Below, one piece after another: positions 27,000 through 36,161 of a stretch of 64,000 bases of DNA. Within the stretch, counting starts at the first letter, position 1, and the number at the start of each line of letters is the position of its first letter. This stretch comes from Streptomyces marokkonensis. Lineage in GTDB: Bacteria > Actinomycetota > Actinomycetes > Streptomycetales > Streptomycetaceae. Where the stretch lies: contig NZ_VSKS01000007.1 in the NCBI RefSeq assembly GCF_008312835.1, positions 1-64,000 on the forward strand. The letters run 5' to 3'. The translations under genes and the position numbers were made by a program. The notes beneath the pieces were generated by a model that searched no databases, was not told where the DNA came from, and worked only from the letters and a program-made list of their open reading frames with translations.

Positions 27000-28193
27000 G
27001 TGCTGGACGCCGAGGTGGCGATCGTCGGGGCGGGTGCCGCCGGGCTGTCCCTGGCCCACCGTCTGGCGCGGACCGCGCCGGGAACCCGGGCGCCGTCGGT
27101 CGTGCTGGTGGACGCCCCGCCCGGCCCCCTGCGGCCGCCGCGCCGCACGTGGTGCTTCTGGGAGGCGGGCGCGGGCCGCTTCGACGCCGCCGTCACGGCG
27201 ACCTGGCGGCACCTGCGGGTACGTCCCCCCTCGGGCCGGGAGATCGAGGGGGACATCGAGCCCCTGCGCTACAAGATGATCCGGTCCGACGACTTCGAGC
27301 ACCTGGTCGCCCACGACCTCGCCGACAGCATGGCCGTGCGCCGGCTCGAGGCGGCCGTCGAGACCGTGGAGGACGTGCCCGGCGGGGCCCTGGTCCATCT
27401 GCGGGACACCGCCGGGCGGACACGCTTCCTGCGAACCCGCTGGGTGTTCGACTCACGTCCCCCGGGCAGCCTCCCGGCCGCCCGCACCACGCTGCTGCAG
27501 CACTTCCACGGCTGGTTCGTCCGCACCGCCCGCCCGGTCTTCGACCCCCGGACCGCGGATCTGATGGACTTCCGCACCCCCCAGCCGGCGGACGGCCTGT
27601 CCTTCGGATACGTCCTGCCCGTCGGCCGCCGCGAGGCGCTGGTGGAGTACACCGAGTTCTCCCCGCGTCCGCTCACCGCCGACGGCTACGAGGCGGCGAT
27701 GCGGCACTACACCGAGGACGTACTCCGACTGGGTGCGCTGCGGATCCTCTCCACCGAGACGGGCGTCATCCCGATGACCGACGCCCCTATGCCCCGCCGG
27801 GTCGGTGCGTCCGTCTTCCGCATCGGCGCCGCGGGCGGCGCCACCCGTCCCTCGACCGGCTACACCTTCGCCGGTATCCAGCGTCAGACGAGCGCCGTCG
27901 CCACTGCCCTGCACCGCGGCCGCGTCCCGGTGCCGCCCCCCGCCCATTCGGCCCGGTCCCGGGCCATGGACGCCGTGCTGCTGCGCGCCCTGGCCGGCGG
28001 ACGGGCCGACGGTCCCGCGCTGTTCGCCCGCCTTTTCGCCCGTGTGCCGATGCGGCGTCTGCTGCGCTTCCTCGACGGCCGTACCCGGCTCCACGAGGAC
28101 CTCGCCGTCGGCCTGCACGCCCCGATCGGCCCGATGCTCCGCTCGGCGCTGGAACTGCCCACCCTGCCCCGCCGCCCCTTCGACGGCCCCTGA
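27000..28193 (+). CDS. crtY: Lycopene beta-cyclase CrtY
   Basis: Cyclises lycopene ends to beta-ionone rings, 397 residues. The N-terminal dinucleotide motif is VAIVGAGAAGLSLAHRLA, followed by PRRTWCFWEAG, a CrtY-type block. The middle has the FDSRPPG motif, and the C-terminal half has GAAGGATRPSTGYTF. The GTG at 27000 is set by GGGAGGAG nine bases upstream. First gene of the plus-strand crtY-crtT-crtU operon. Together with CrtU it should give isorenieratene from beta-carotene. Confidence 0.93.
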   Translation: MLDAEVAIVGAGAAGLSLAHRLARTAPGTRAPSVVLVDAPPGPLRPPRRTWCFWEAGAGRFDAAVTATWRHLRVRPPSGREIEGDIEPLRYKMIRSDDFEHLVAHDLADSMAVRRLEAAVETVEDVPGGALVHLRDTAGRTRFLRTRWVFDSRPPGSLPAARTTLLQHFHGWFVRTARPVFDPRTADLMDFRTPQPADGLSFGYVLPVGRREALVEYTEFSPRPLTADGYEAAMRHYTEDVLRLGALRILSTETGVIPMTDAPMPRRVGASVFRIGAAGGATRPSTGYTFAGIQRQTSAVATALHRGRVPVPPPAHSARSRAMDAVLLRALAGGRADGPALFARLFARVPMRRLLRFLDGRTRLHEDLAVGLHAPIGPMLRSALELPTLPRRPFDGP

Positions 28194-28241
28194 CCCGGGC
28201 CGCCCGCACCCGTCCGGACCCCCTCTGCTCCAGGAGACCGT

Positions 28242-28982
28242 ATGACCCTGCTGCTGCGCGACGAGGATCTCGCCACCGCGTTCGACCACGCGGCCCGCGG
28301 CTACGACGCCCTCGTGGCCGCCAACCCCGGCTACCACGCCCATCTGCGCCGCTCGGCCCGCCGTCTGGGGCTGGGGCTGCCACGGCGGGGCGAGGGCATG
28401 CGCGTCCTGGACCTCGGCTGCGGCACCGGCGCGTCGACCGCCGCGCTCGCCGCGGCGCTGCCCGGCGCACGGATCGTCGCGGTGGACGCCTCCGCCGGCA
28501 TGCTCGAACGGGCCGCCGCCAAGCCCTGGCCGGACGGTGTGACCTTCGTACGGGCGGCGGCGGAGGGGTTGGCCGGGGCCGGGGTGGAGGGGCCGTTCGA
28601 CGCGGTGTTCGCGGCCTATCTCTTCCGCAACGTCTCCGATCCCGACGGCGTGCTCACCACCGTGCGCGACCTGCTCGCCCCCGGCGGGAGACTGGGCGTG
28701 CACGAATACGCCCTCGGCGGACGGCGCGTGGACCGCGCGGTGTGGACCGCGGTGTGCCGCGGCGTCGTCCAGCCGGTGGCCAGCGTGCTCGGTGACGGTG
28801 AGCTGTACCGCCATCTCCACCGCAGCGTCGTGGAGTTCGACACCGCGGACCGGTTCGCCGGCCGGCTGCGCGCGACCGGCTTCGACGCGGTGCGCGTCCT
28901 GCCCCTGCCGGGATGGCAGACGGGCATCACCCACACCATCGTGGGCCGCAGGCCCCGCACGGAGAACGGGGCCGAGGCATGA
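28242..28982 (+). CDS. crtT: Carotenoid-cluster methyltransferase CrtT
   Basis: A 246-residue class I SAM-dependent methyltransferase of the UbiE type. Motif I is VLDLGCGTGAS, the acidic loop VAVDASAGMLERA, and the post-motif LFRNVSDPDGVL closely follows UbiE/COQ5. It lies between crtY and crtU as in the S. griseus and S. coelicolor clusters, where this gene is called crtT and its exact role is unclear. The ATG at 28242 follows CTCCAGGAGACCGT; the stop overlaps the crtU start. Confidence 0.88.
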   Translation: MTLLLRDEDLATAFDHAARGYDALVAANPGYHAHLRRSARRLGLGLPRRGEGMRVLDLGCGTGASTAALAAALPGARIVAVDASAGMLERAAAKPWPDGVTFVRAAAEGLAGAGVEGPFDAVFAAYLFRNVSDPDGVLTTVRDLLAPGGRLGVHEYALGGRRVDRAVWTAVCRGVVQPVASVLGDGELYRHLHRSVVEFDTADRFAGRLRATGFDAVRVLPLPGWQTGITHTIVGRRPRTENGAEA

Positions 28983-30389
28983 CGCCCCTCGGCCGCCCCG
29001 ACGCCACCCGGCACGGCCGGGACCGCCGCGCCCGCGTGCTCGCGCCGCCGCCCGGGGCACGCCGGATCGAGGGCGCCCGCCCGACGACCGCCGTCGTCGG
29101 CGGGGGGATCGCCGGACTGGCGGCGGCGACCGCGCTCGCCGAGCGCGGCGTGGCCGTGACGCTCTACGAGCGCGAACCCTTCCTGGGCGGACGGGTCGGC
29201 GGCTGGCCGGTCGCCCTGGCCGACGGCACCCCGGCGACCATGAGCCGCGGATTCCACGCTTTCTTCCGTCAGTACTACAACCTGCGCGGTCTGTTGCGCC
29301 GTACCGATCCGGGACTGGAGCGGCTCACCGGCCTGGCCGACTACCCGCTGCACCACGGGGACGGTCTGCGCGACAGCTTCCGCCACGTCCCGCGCACCCC
29401 GCCGTGGAGTGCGCTCGGCTTCGTCGCCCTCAGCCCGTCCTTCCGCCCGGCCGACCTGCGCCGCATGAACCCGGTCGCGGCCCTTCCGCTGCTCGACGTG
29501 CGCGTGCCCGAGGTGTACGAACGCTTCGACGGCGTCAGCGCCCACGACTTCCTCGACGCCGTCCGCTTCCCGCAGAGCGCCCGCCACCTGGCGTTCGAGG
29601 TGTTCTCCCGCAGCTTCTTCGCCGACCCCCGGCAGCTGTCGGCGGCCGAGATGATCCTGATGTTCCACATCTACTTCCTCGGTTCCGCCGAGGGGCTGCT
29701 GTTCGACGTGCCCGACGCGCCCTTCCCGGCCGCTCTGTGGGAACCCCTGGCCGACTACCTGCGCGGGCACCGCGCCGGCATCCGCACCGGCACGGCGGTG
29801 GAGCACATCGCCCCCACCGGGGACGGCGGCTTCGAGGTCGCCACCGCCGAGGCGGAGCGGCGTCACGACACCGTCGTCCTCGCCCTCGACGCCGCGGGAC
29901 TGCGTTCCCTCGTCGCCCGCTCCGGCAGGCTGGGCGACGAGGCGTGGCGGGAACGGGTCGCACGCCTGCGCAACGCCCCGCCGTTCCTGGTCACCCGCCT
30001 GTGGCTGGACCGGCCCGTCGCCCCCGGCCGGCCGGCGTTCCTGGGCACGAGCGGATACGAGGGCCTCGACAACATCAGTGTGCTGGACCGCTACGAGGAC
30101 GAAGCGGCCCGGTGGGCCGCCCGTACCGGAGGGTCCGTGGTCGAACTCCACGCGTACGCGCGGCATCCCGGGGACTCACCGGAGACCGAGCAGAAGCGGC
30201 TGATCGACCAGTTGCGCCGCGTCTACCCGGAGACGGCCCACGCCACGATCGTCGACGCCCAACACCTGTGGCGGTCCGACTGCCCCCTGTTCCCCGTCGG
30301 GGGGTACGAGGACCGGCCGACGGTACGCACGCCGGACCCCGGGCTGGTGGTGGCGGGCGACCTGGTGCGCACCGGCCTGCCCGTGGCCC

Positions 30390-30878
<489 letters not shown>

Positions 30879-30899
30879 GCCGGGGGTGGTGGGGCGCGC

Positions 30900-31982
30900 T
30901 CATACAGGGGTGCCGGGAACCACGGCATCGGCCGCCGGGCCGCGGAGACAGGCCACTCCCTCGCGGACCAGACGCAGGCCCCGGGGGAAGTCGTGCAACT
31001 GCTCCGCGAGAATGTCGAGTCCCGTCACCAGGGTGTGTACCGGAACACCGCGCGCCGCGAGCACCTGGGAGGTCCATTCCAGGAATCCGGTGAACACCTC
31101 GGCGTCGTCCATGTACAGCGCGGTGGCCAGGAAGTCGAGGATGTGGACCAGATCCTCCGCGGTCCGCTCCCGCTGCGCGTCGTTGTACCCGCGCGTCGCG
31201 GGAACACGATTCTCCAGGCCCGCCAGCACCTGCCTGATCAGGCGGCTGCGGGACTGGACCACCCTCGTGTACTCCTGGTCCGCCAGGTGCGGAAGGTCGT
31301 CGACCACCTGCCGGACCGCCGGGTGACGCGGCAGACCGGCCTCCAGCACGGCGGCCGCGCCGCGGGCGTCCGGGGCCCACGCGTCGGCGCCCAGTGCCCG
31401 CGCGAACCGGCCGTCCGCACCGAAGGCCCTGCCGCCGGCCAACACGGGCACCCCGACCGCCTGGCAGGCGGTGATGGCCGCGTGCGCCGCCGGGAGATGC
31501 GTGGGGATCGACCCCGAGAGCAGGACGGCGTCGGAGTTGGTGTGATGCTGGTGGGCGACGAGATGGGGCGTCGGCGTCTGGGCGCCCAGATAGTCCACCT
31601 GCCAGCCCCGCAGCCGCAGCACCTCCGCGACGAGCCGGGCCGGGAAGGCGTGCCATTCGCCGTCGACGCAGGTGACCGTCACCCGGCCGCGGTACGGGGG
31701 TACGGGTCTGCCGGCCGCGGGACCGTGGGCGAGAGCGGCGATCACGCGCTCGTTGATGGACGTGGCGGCATGTTCCTGGGCGACAGTGATCCGGTCGGCG
31801 GCCCATTCGACACCGATCTTCTCCTGCACCGCCGCGACGACGTCGAGCAGCAGGCCCTCCTCGTCCCAGCCCGCGCCGAGCCCCGTACGCACCACGTCGA
31901 CGGCGTCGTACTCGCTGCCCTCGAGCACCGCCCGCCAGAGCCTGTCGCGCAGGACATCGGCCGGCGGGCGGGTCCCGTTCAG
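30900..31982 (-). CDS. CarH/LitR-like B12-binding photosensory protein without DNA-binding domain
   Basis: About 360 residues. A four-helix B12 cap domain (~10-90) precedes the Rossmann B12-binding domain (~98-220), followed by a helical region of unknown role. The light-sensor motif W-x9-E-H of CarH/LitR is present as W60 to E70-H71 (EWAADRITVAQEH). The lower axial histidine is H111 in DGEWHAFPARL. The second His of CarH (H132, next to its Trp) is Ala here. The MerR helix-turn-helix is absent. The probable start is CTG at 31982, overlapping the phosphatase stop and preceded by GGGGAGGA; a GTG at 31928 is the alternative. Likely coupled to the phosphatase, so B12 or light state may control that enzyme (inference). 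Confidence 0.8.
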   Translation of the reverse strand: MNGTRPPADVLRDRLWRAVLEGSEYDAVDVVRTGLGAGWDEEGLLLDVVAAVQEKIGVEWAADRITVAQEHAATSINERVIAALAHGPAAGRPVPPYRGRVTVTCVDGEWHAFPARLVAEVLRLRGWQVDYLGAQTPTPHLVAHQHHTNSDAVLLSGSIPTHLPAAHAAITACQAVGVPVLAGGRAFGADGRFARALGADAWAPDARGAAAVLEAGLPRHPAVRQVVDDLPHLADQEYTRVVQSRSRLIRQVLAGLENRVPATRGYNDAQRERTAEDLVHILDFLATALYMDDAEVFTGFLEWTSQVLAARGVPVHTLVTGLDILAEQLHDFPRGLRLVREGVACLRGPAADAVVPGTPV

Positions 31983-33712
31983 TCCGTCCTCCCCGGATGT
32001 CCGCCCGCGCTGGGGTGCGCCCCCACCGGCGGGGCCGTGCGCGGCGCGCTGATGGCCAGGGTGGCCATGTCGTCGTGGCCGCCGGACCTCAGCCACTGTG
32101 CGGCCAGCATCTGCACCCGCTCCACGATCGCCTCCCCCGGCATACCGGCGCACTCCACCAACGCCTGCCGCAGTCGGTCTTCCCCGAACAGTTCGTCACC
32201 CAGCGGTCCGCCGCGGGCCTCCGTGATGCCGTCGGTGTACAGCAGGCAGGTCTCCCCGGGCGCGAGCACTTCCTCGGCCGACTGCACCGTGAGCGAGGGC
32301 AGCGCTCCGACGAGGGTGCCGTGGGTGGCCGCCTCTTCGACGCGGCCGTCGGCCCGGACGATGAGCGGCGGCATGTGCCCGGCGCTGGTCAGCCGGAGAC
32401 GCACCTGGCGCGCCTCCCGCCGGACGGATGCCAGCACCAGGGTGGCGAAGCGAGTGTGGTGCGAGCTGAGCAGCGCCCCGTTGAGCAGGGTGAGGACCTG
32501 CTCGTGGTCGGACGCCAGCGGCAGCAGCGCGTGCAGCGTGTTGCGGATCTTCCCGGTCAGGACCGCGGCTTCCAGCCCTTTGCCGGCCACGTCGCCCAGC
32601 ACCACGAAGGTCTCCCGAGAAGCATCGCATCCGGGGTGGACGTCGTAGAAGTCACCACCGATCCGCTCGTGGTCGCTGGCGGCGCGGTAGCGGCCCGCGT
32701 ATTCCACCCCGTGGATGCTCTCCAGTGTCGGCGGCAGCAGGTCCCGCATGAGCGTGGTGGTGATCGCACTCTGCTCGCTGTACAGGTGTGCGGCCGACAG
32801 CGCGGCACCCGCGCGTGCGGCGAAGAGCCGGGCGAACGCCTCCTCGTCCTGGGTGAACGTGCCTTCCGGACTGGAGCGGAGCAGGATCAGCGCACCGGCG
32901 GACACGCCGTGGCCGGGAAGCGACGTGACGAGGGCGGAACCGACCGGCCCGCCGAAGCCCGCCGGGACGGCCCACTCGGGAAGGGCCGCGGGGTCGATCC
33001 AGCGCGCGGGCACGGGCGGGAACCCCTGGAGGGCCTCGACCAGCCCCGGAACGCCGCGTGGATCGAGTTGAAGCGACGTGGGCACGACGGGCTCGCCACG
33101 CAGGGCATGGGTCACGGTGCAGCGGCGCCCGACGGGCGGCAGGACGATCAGCGCGGCGTCGGCGAGGTGTTCCGCCGCCAGCCGTGCCGCGACCTCCGCG
33201 CAGCGCGGCACATTGAGTGACGACAACAGGGTGCTGAAGACCATGGCGCGGACCTCCGCCTGCTGCCGGGCCCTCCGCAGGGATGCTTCCGCCCGACGGC
33301 GGCCGGTACCGTCGACGAGCCACCATGCGACGCCCCCGTCCGCCGGGCTGGGATACGCCTCGAAGAACCGGTCACCGATCTCCCCGGCGGCCGACGGGCC
33401 CTCCGGCGTGACGCCGGTCTCGTCGGTGAGGCGCAGGTGCGCGGCCGCCAGCCAGGACGGCACCATGTCCCGTGCGGTGCCCGAGTCGCGGCGGTCCGTC
33501 ATCATCGGACGGGCCGGCGGGTTCAGGTCCACGAGCGTGCCGTTCGCGTCCAGAACGAGCACCGGGCAGGGAGCGTCCTTCCAGGTCGGACCGACACGGA
33601 TGTCCGTGTCACGCGGTCGGGCGGGTGAGCCGCGGGAAGGAATCACAAGCGCAGGCACGCGTCGCGCGCACCCCACCACCTCTCTGCCGGGGGGACTGGA
33701 CTCAACTGTCAC
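31979..33712 (-). CDS. PAS-GAF-SpoIIE serine phosphatase
   Basis: A 577-residue soluble phosphatase of the RsbU/SpoIIE type. A PAS-like segment at ~45-145 (CPVLVLDANGTLVDLNPPAR) is followed by a GAF domain at ~160-325 and the PP2C domain at ~340-560. Its metal-binding aspartates are intact in IGGDFYDVH, LGDVAGKG, LLYTDGITEARG and GGHDDMATLAI. Start is GTG with GGGAG upstream. It is followed directly by the B12-binding gene in an overlapping arrangement, so the two likely act together. The expected substrate is a phosphorylated STAS protein; the STAS-like ORF two genes on is a candidate but lacks the serine. Confidence 0.9.
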   Translation of the reverse strand: MTVESSPPGREVVGCARRVPALVIPSRGSPARPRDTDIRVGPTWKDAPCPVLVLDANGTLVDLNPPARPMMTDRRDSGTARDMVPSWLAAAHLRLTDETGVTPEGPSAAGEIGDRFFEAYPSPADGGVAWWLVDGTGRRRAEASLRRARQQAEVRAMVFSTLLSSLNVPRCAEVAARLAAEHLADAALIVLPPVGRRCTVTHALRGEPVVPTSLQLDPRGVPGLVEALQGFPPVPARWIDPAALPEWAVPAGFGGPVGSALVTSLPGHGVSAGALILLRSSPEGTFTQDEEAFARLFAARAGAALSAAHLYSEQSAITTTLMRDLLPPTLESIHGVEYAGRYRAASDHERIGGDFYDVHPGCDASRETFVVLGDVAGKGLEAAVLTGKIRNTLHALLPLASDHEQVLTLLNGALLSSHHTRFATLVLASVRREARQVRLRLTSAGHMPPLIVRADGRVEEAATHGTLVGALPSLTVQSAEEVLAPGETCLLYTDGITEARGGPLGDELFGEDRLRQALVECAGMPGEAIVERVQMLAAQWLRSGGHDDMATLAISAPRTAPPVGAHPSAGGHPGRTD

Positions 33713-33855
33713 GGTCTCCCATCCTTACCTGCGAAAGCAACCGGGCCGGGCGACGACGCCGTGCCCACTGGTCGGCTGCGTACCCCGAGGCACGAGTCCC
33801 ATCCCCGCACGTGCCGCCGGCCCGGGTACCGGCGCCGTGCGGACGGGTGCGGTAC

Positions 33856-34536
33856 TCATGCCGCCGGTACGGCCGCGCGGACGGCGCCGTGGACGGCACG
33901 GGCCAGTCGCGCTCCCCACAGGGAGCGGGGCCCGGCGAAGGCGTATTCCCTCTCGCCGGGGCCCGGAATGTGGGAAATCACGCACACCGCGTCGGTGGGA
34001 GTCCCGGAACAGTCGTGGCCCGCCCCCACGAGAGCCTGCACCTTCGCCTCCGTGACCGTGGCCACCGCGTTGACCAGGGCCGCGTCGCTCAGCGGGACCG
34101 GCACGGCGGCGACGATGTTGATCGTGCCCGGCGCCTGCGGCCCGCCCGTGCCCGCGCCGGGCACGGCGGCCCAGCCGCGCACGTCGATGCCGGCCGTGAC
34201 GAAGGCGTCCGCGCCCTCGTCGTGCGCGTGGGCGTACGCCGACACGTCCGCCGCCGTCATCAGCCCCACTCCCGGCCCCCGCGCGCCCGCGGCGGCGGCG
34301 AGGCCCGCGAGGTGCCGGTCCGGGTCGGTGCGCCGGTAGCCGTGGGCCACCTGGGCGTTGAGCACCCAGGCCCGCTCGCCGATGCCCCCGCCGAGCACCG
34401 CACTGCTGATCATCCTCCGGCCGGGACCCGCCACCCAGAGCAGCGCGTGCAGCCGTTCACCGCCCTCGACCCGGGTCAGGGCCCGCGGAGGCGGCAGCTG
34501 GGGGGAGGTACGGGGCGGCGGGAGGACGGCGGTCAC
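33856..34536 (-). CDS. cbiZ: Adenosylcobinamide amidohydrolase (CbiZ-type)
   Basis: A 226-residue enzyme that cleaves the aminopropanol side chain of (adenosyl)cobinamide, or pseudo-B12 in bacterial forms, allowing salvage and remodelling of corrinoids. The family pattern is seen in GGERLHALLWVAGPGRRMISSAVLGGG, GVGLMTAADVS (residues ~90-100), TAGIDVRGWAAVPGAG and GTINIVAAVPVPL. The GTG at 34536 has AAGGAG nine bases upstream. It lies in the same direction between the RsbW-like ATPase and the phosphatase, and two genes from a B12-binding sensor, so it may supply or adjust the sensor's cofactor. The gap to the phosphatase is 143 bases, so it could also have separate transcription. Confidence 0.85.
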   Translation of the reverse strand: MTAVLPPPRTSPQLPPPRALTRVEGGERLHALLWVAGPGRRMISSAVLGGGIGERAWVLNAQVAHGYRRTDPDRHLAGLAAAAGARGPGVGLMTAADVSAYAHAHDEGADAFVTAGIDVRGWAAVPGAGTGGPQAPGTINIVAAVPVPLSDAALVNAVATVTEAKVQALVGAGHDCSGTPTDAVCVISHIPGPGEREYAFAGPRSLWGARLARAVHGAVRAAVPAA

Positions 34537-34611
34537 CGGGCGGGGCTCCTTGCAGGCTCGGACCGGCCGATCCTACGGCCGCGCGACCGCCCCCTCCCGC
34601 ACGAGGGCCGT

Positions 34612-35034
34612 TCAGTCCCGCGGCTTCTCCGGCCGGGGCCCGCGGAAGCAGGCGGTGACGGTCTTGCCGTGGGGGCAGGGGTGGGCCTCCCACTCGTCGG
34701 CCAGGGCGTCCACCAGGAGCATGCCGCGCCCGCCGAGGCGTTCGGTGCTCGGCCCCCGGGGTGCCGGCAGGGCGGCCGAGGTGTCGTGCACCGAGATGTG
34801 CAGACACTGCTGGTCCCAGGTCATGATCAACTGTGCGCTGCTGTGGGCGTGCCGGTGGGCGTTGGTGACCAGCTCCGACACGGTCAGCAGCACGGCGTCC
34901 ACCGTTTCGGGGGCGGTGGTGGTCCAGCCCACCGCGTCGAGATGCCCGCGTGCCCAGTCCCGGGCCGCCTTCACCTCGCTGTCCAGCGGCAGCGAGCGCG
35001 CCCAGCCCACTGCGCGGACCGACGATCCGGTCAT
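34612..35034 (-). CDS. RsbW-like ATP-binding protein (HATPase_c_2)
   Basis: A 140-residue GHKL-fold anti-sigma/STAS kinase-like protein. N-box LTVSELVTNAHRHAH and G1 box LGGRGMLLVDALADEW are intact, separated by ISVHDTSAALPAP. The ATG at 35034 is preceded by AGGAAGGACC. It is the first gene of the minus-strand run that continues with cbiZ, the phosphatase, the B12 sensor and the STAS-like ORF. With these it would complete the kinase-phosphatase-antagonist set of a partner switch. No sigma factor lies nearby. Confidence 0.86.
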   Translation of the reverse strand: MTGSSVRAVGWARSLPLDSEVKAARDWARGHLDAVGWTTTAPETVDAVLLTVSELVTNAHRHAHSSAQLIMTWDQQCLHISVHDTSAALPAPRGPSTERLGGRGMLLVDALADEWEAHPCPHGKTVTACFRGPRPEKPRD

Positions 35035-35057
35035 GGTGGTCCTTCCTGGTCACGGTC

Positions 35058-35086
35058 GCGCGGCCCGGCCGGTCGCCGGGCCGCGC
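35058..35086 (-). terminator. Hairpin between the 50-residue gene and the ATPase gene
   Basis: A perfect 12-base-pair GC stem (35058-35069 with 35075-35086) with a five-base loop. It probably ends the small minus-strand transcript upstream and so sets the ATPase-cbiZ-phosphatase run apart. Confidence 0.7.
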
Positions 35087-35104
35087 GCGGGGGAGTGCCG
35101 GGGC

Positions 35105-35257
35105 TCAACGGTGGCCACCGCCGCGGAGTTTGCCCAGCAGACGCTGTGCCTGGCCCCGGCGCCGGGGATCGGCGGCGGCCCGCCGCACCTGCTCGGCCGT
35201 ACGCCGCCCCTGAGGGCTCCTGGCGAACTGTTTGATGCGCTCCACCATGCTCGGCAT
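35105..35257 (-). CDS. Small basic protein of 50 residues
   Basis: A short gene below the usual size cut-off. The product begins MPSMVERIKQFARSPQ and ends RLLGKLRGGGHR. It is very basic and probably a pair of amphipathic helices. Support comes from a strong AAAGGAG site six bases before the ATG, a clean stop, codon bias like the neighbours, and a hairpin terminator right after it. Similar short proteins are widespread in Streptomyces; the function is unknown. Confidence 0.68.
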   Translation of the reverse strand: MPSMVERIKQFARSPQGRRTAEQVRRAAADPRRRGQAQRLLGKLRGGGHR

Positions 35258-35629
35258 GGGTGCTCCTTTCCGCGGATGTCCGCTCTGGTGCCTGCCCTAC
35301 TCCGCCTACCCCCGGCGGGCGGACTCAGCCCTGCGGGCGGGGGGTCAGGTCTCATCTCGACGGCTCGTACCCCTCGGCTCCCGGGCCGCACGTCCACACC
35401 CCCTTCCCGGGTCGCCCGACGACCACCACCGACTGCGTCCGCCCGGACGGCTGCCGGGCCCGCCGGGGCCCCTCCCACTGTCCCCGCTCGCAGCCGGCGG
35501 ACGGAAGCGCCGACCGCCGCGCCCGGCCGGGCACGGAGCGGAAGCGCCGACCGGCCGGCCCCCGGCGCCGGGGGCCGGGCCGCCTGATGGGGCGTGTTTG
35601 GCGCGGGAGTCTGCGGCAATGCGGTGTCC
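35258..35629. other. Intergenic region with a 15-base direct repeat
   Basis: 372 bases between divergent genes without a convincing coding frame. It must hold promoters for both sides. A 15-base direct repeat, CGGAAGCGCCGACCG, occurs at 35502-35516 and 35539-35553. Confidence 0.5.
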
Positions 35630-36058
35630 ATGAGCGAAGAGAACAAGAACGCGAACCGGAAGACCACGTCCACCCGTACCGCCGCGGCCAAGGCCCGGGA
35701 GGCCACGGACAAGGCGACCGCTTCCACCGGGGACGCGGCTCGCGGTGCCGCAGGCAAGGCGGGTGACGCGACGTCAGCGGCCGCGTCGGGTGCCGGGCGC
35801 GCGGCCCAGGCGGCGAGCGGCGCCGCGCAGACCGCCGCCAAGGGCGTCGAGGCGGGCCGCCGCGCGGTCGTCGCCACCTCGGGACAGGTCGCGGCCGGCG
35901 CCAAGACGGCCTGGACGGTCATCGCCAACCGCCGGCTCGTCGCCGCCGGTGCCGCGGCCGGCCTGACCGCGCTGACCGCCGCCTCGTACGCGGTGGGCCG
36001 TCGCGCGGAACGCCACACCCACGGCCCCCTCACGAGGATGACCGGCGGACGGATCTGA
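35630..36058 (+). CDS. Ala-rich membrane-anchored hypothetical protein
   Basis: A 142-residue protein. Residues 1-90 are Ala-, Lys-, Thr- and Gly-rich and should form a long helix similar to LEA or histone-H1-like tails ([20 protein letters not shown]). Near residues 105-128 there is one hydrophobic segment ([20 protein letters not shown]), followed by a basic end. It is likely tethered to the membrane or associated with it; function unknown. Start ATG 35630; a GTG six bases upstream is in frame. Confidence 0.68.
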   Translation: MSEENKNANRKTTSTRTAAAKAREATDKATASTGDAARGAAGKAGDATSAAASGAGRAAQAASGAAQTAAKGVEAGRRAVVATSGQVAAGAKTAWTVIANRRLVAAGAAAGLTALTAASYAVGRRAERHTHGPLTRMTGGRI

Positions 36059-36161
36059 CCCCGGGCGGCCGGGCGGCGCCGGGCCCACTCGCGCGGTTCG
36101 GCCCCGACGGGCAAAGATGTCTCCGCAAGCGAAGAATCAACCCATGCGGAGGAGTGGGCAC

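Noticed and set aside
26921-28795. 624-codon plus-strand frame across crtY and crtT
   Set aside because: Out-of-frame shadow, Arg/Pro/Ala-rich; the true crtY and crtT frames carry the motifs.
33713-33855. Cobalamin riboswitch between cbiZ and the phosphatase gene
   Set aside because: The gap is too short for the usual element and the B12-box consensus was not seen by eye; a covariance search would be needed to exclude it fully.
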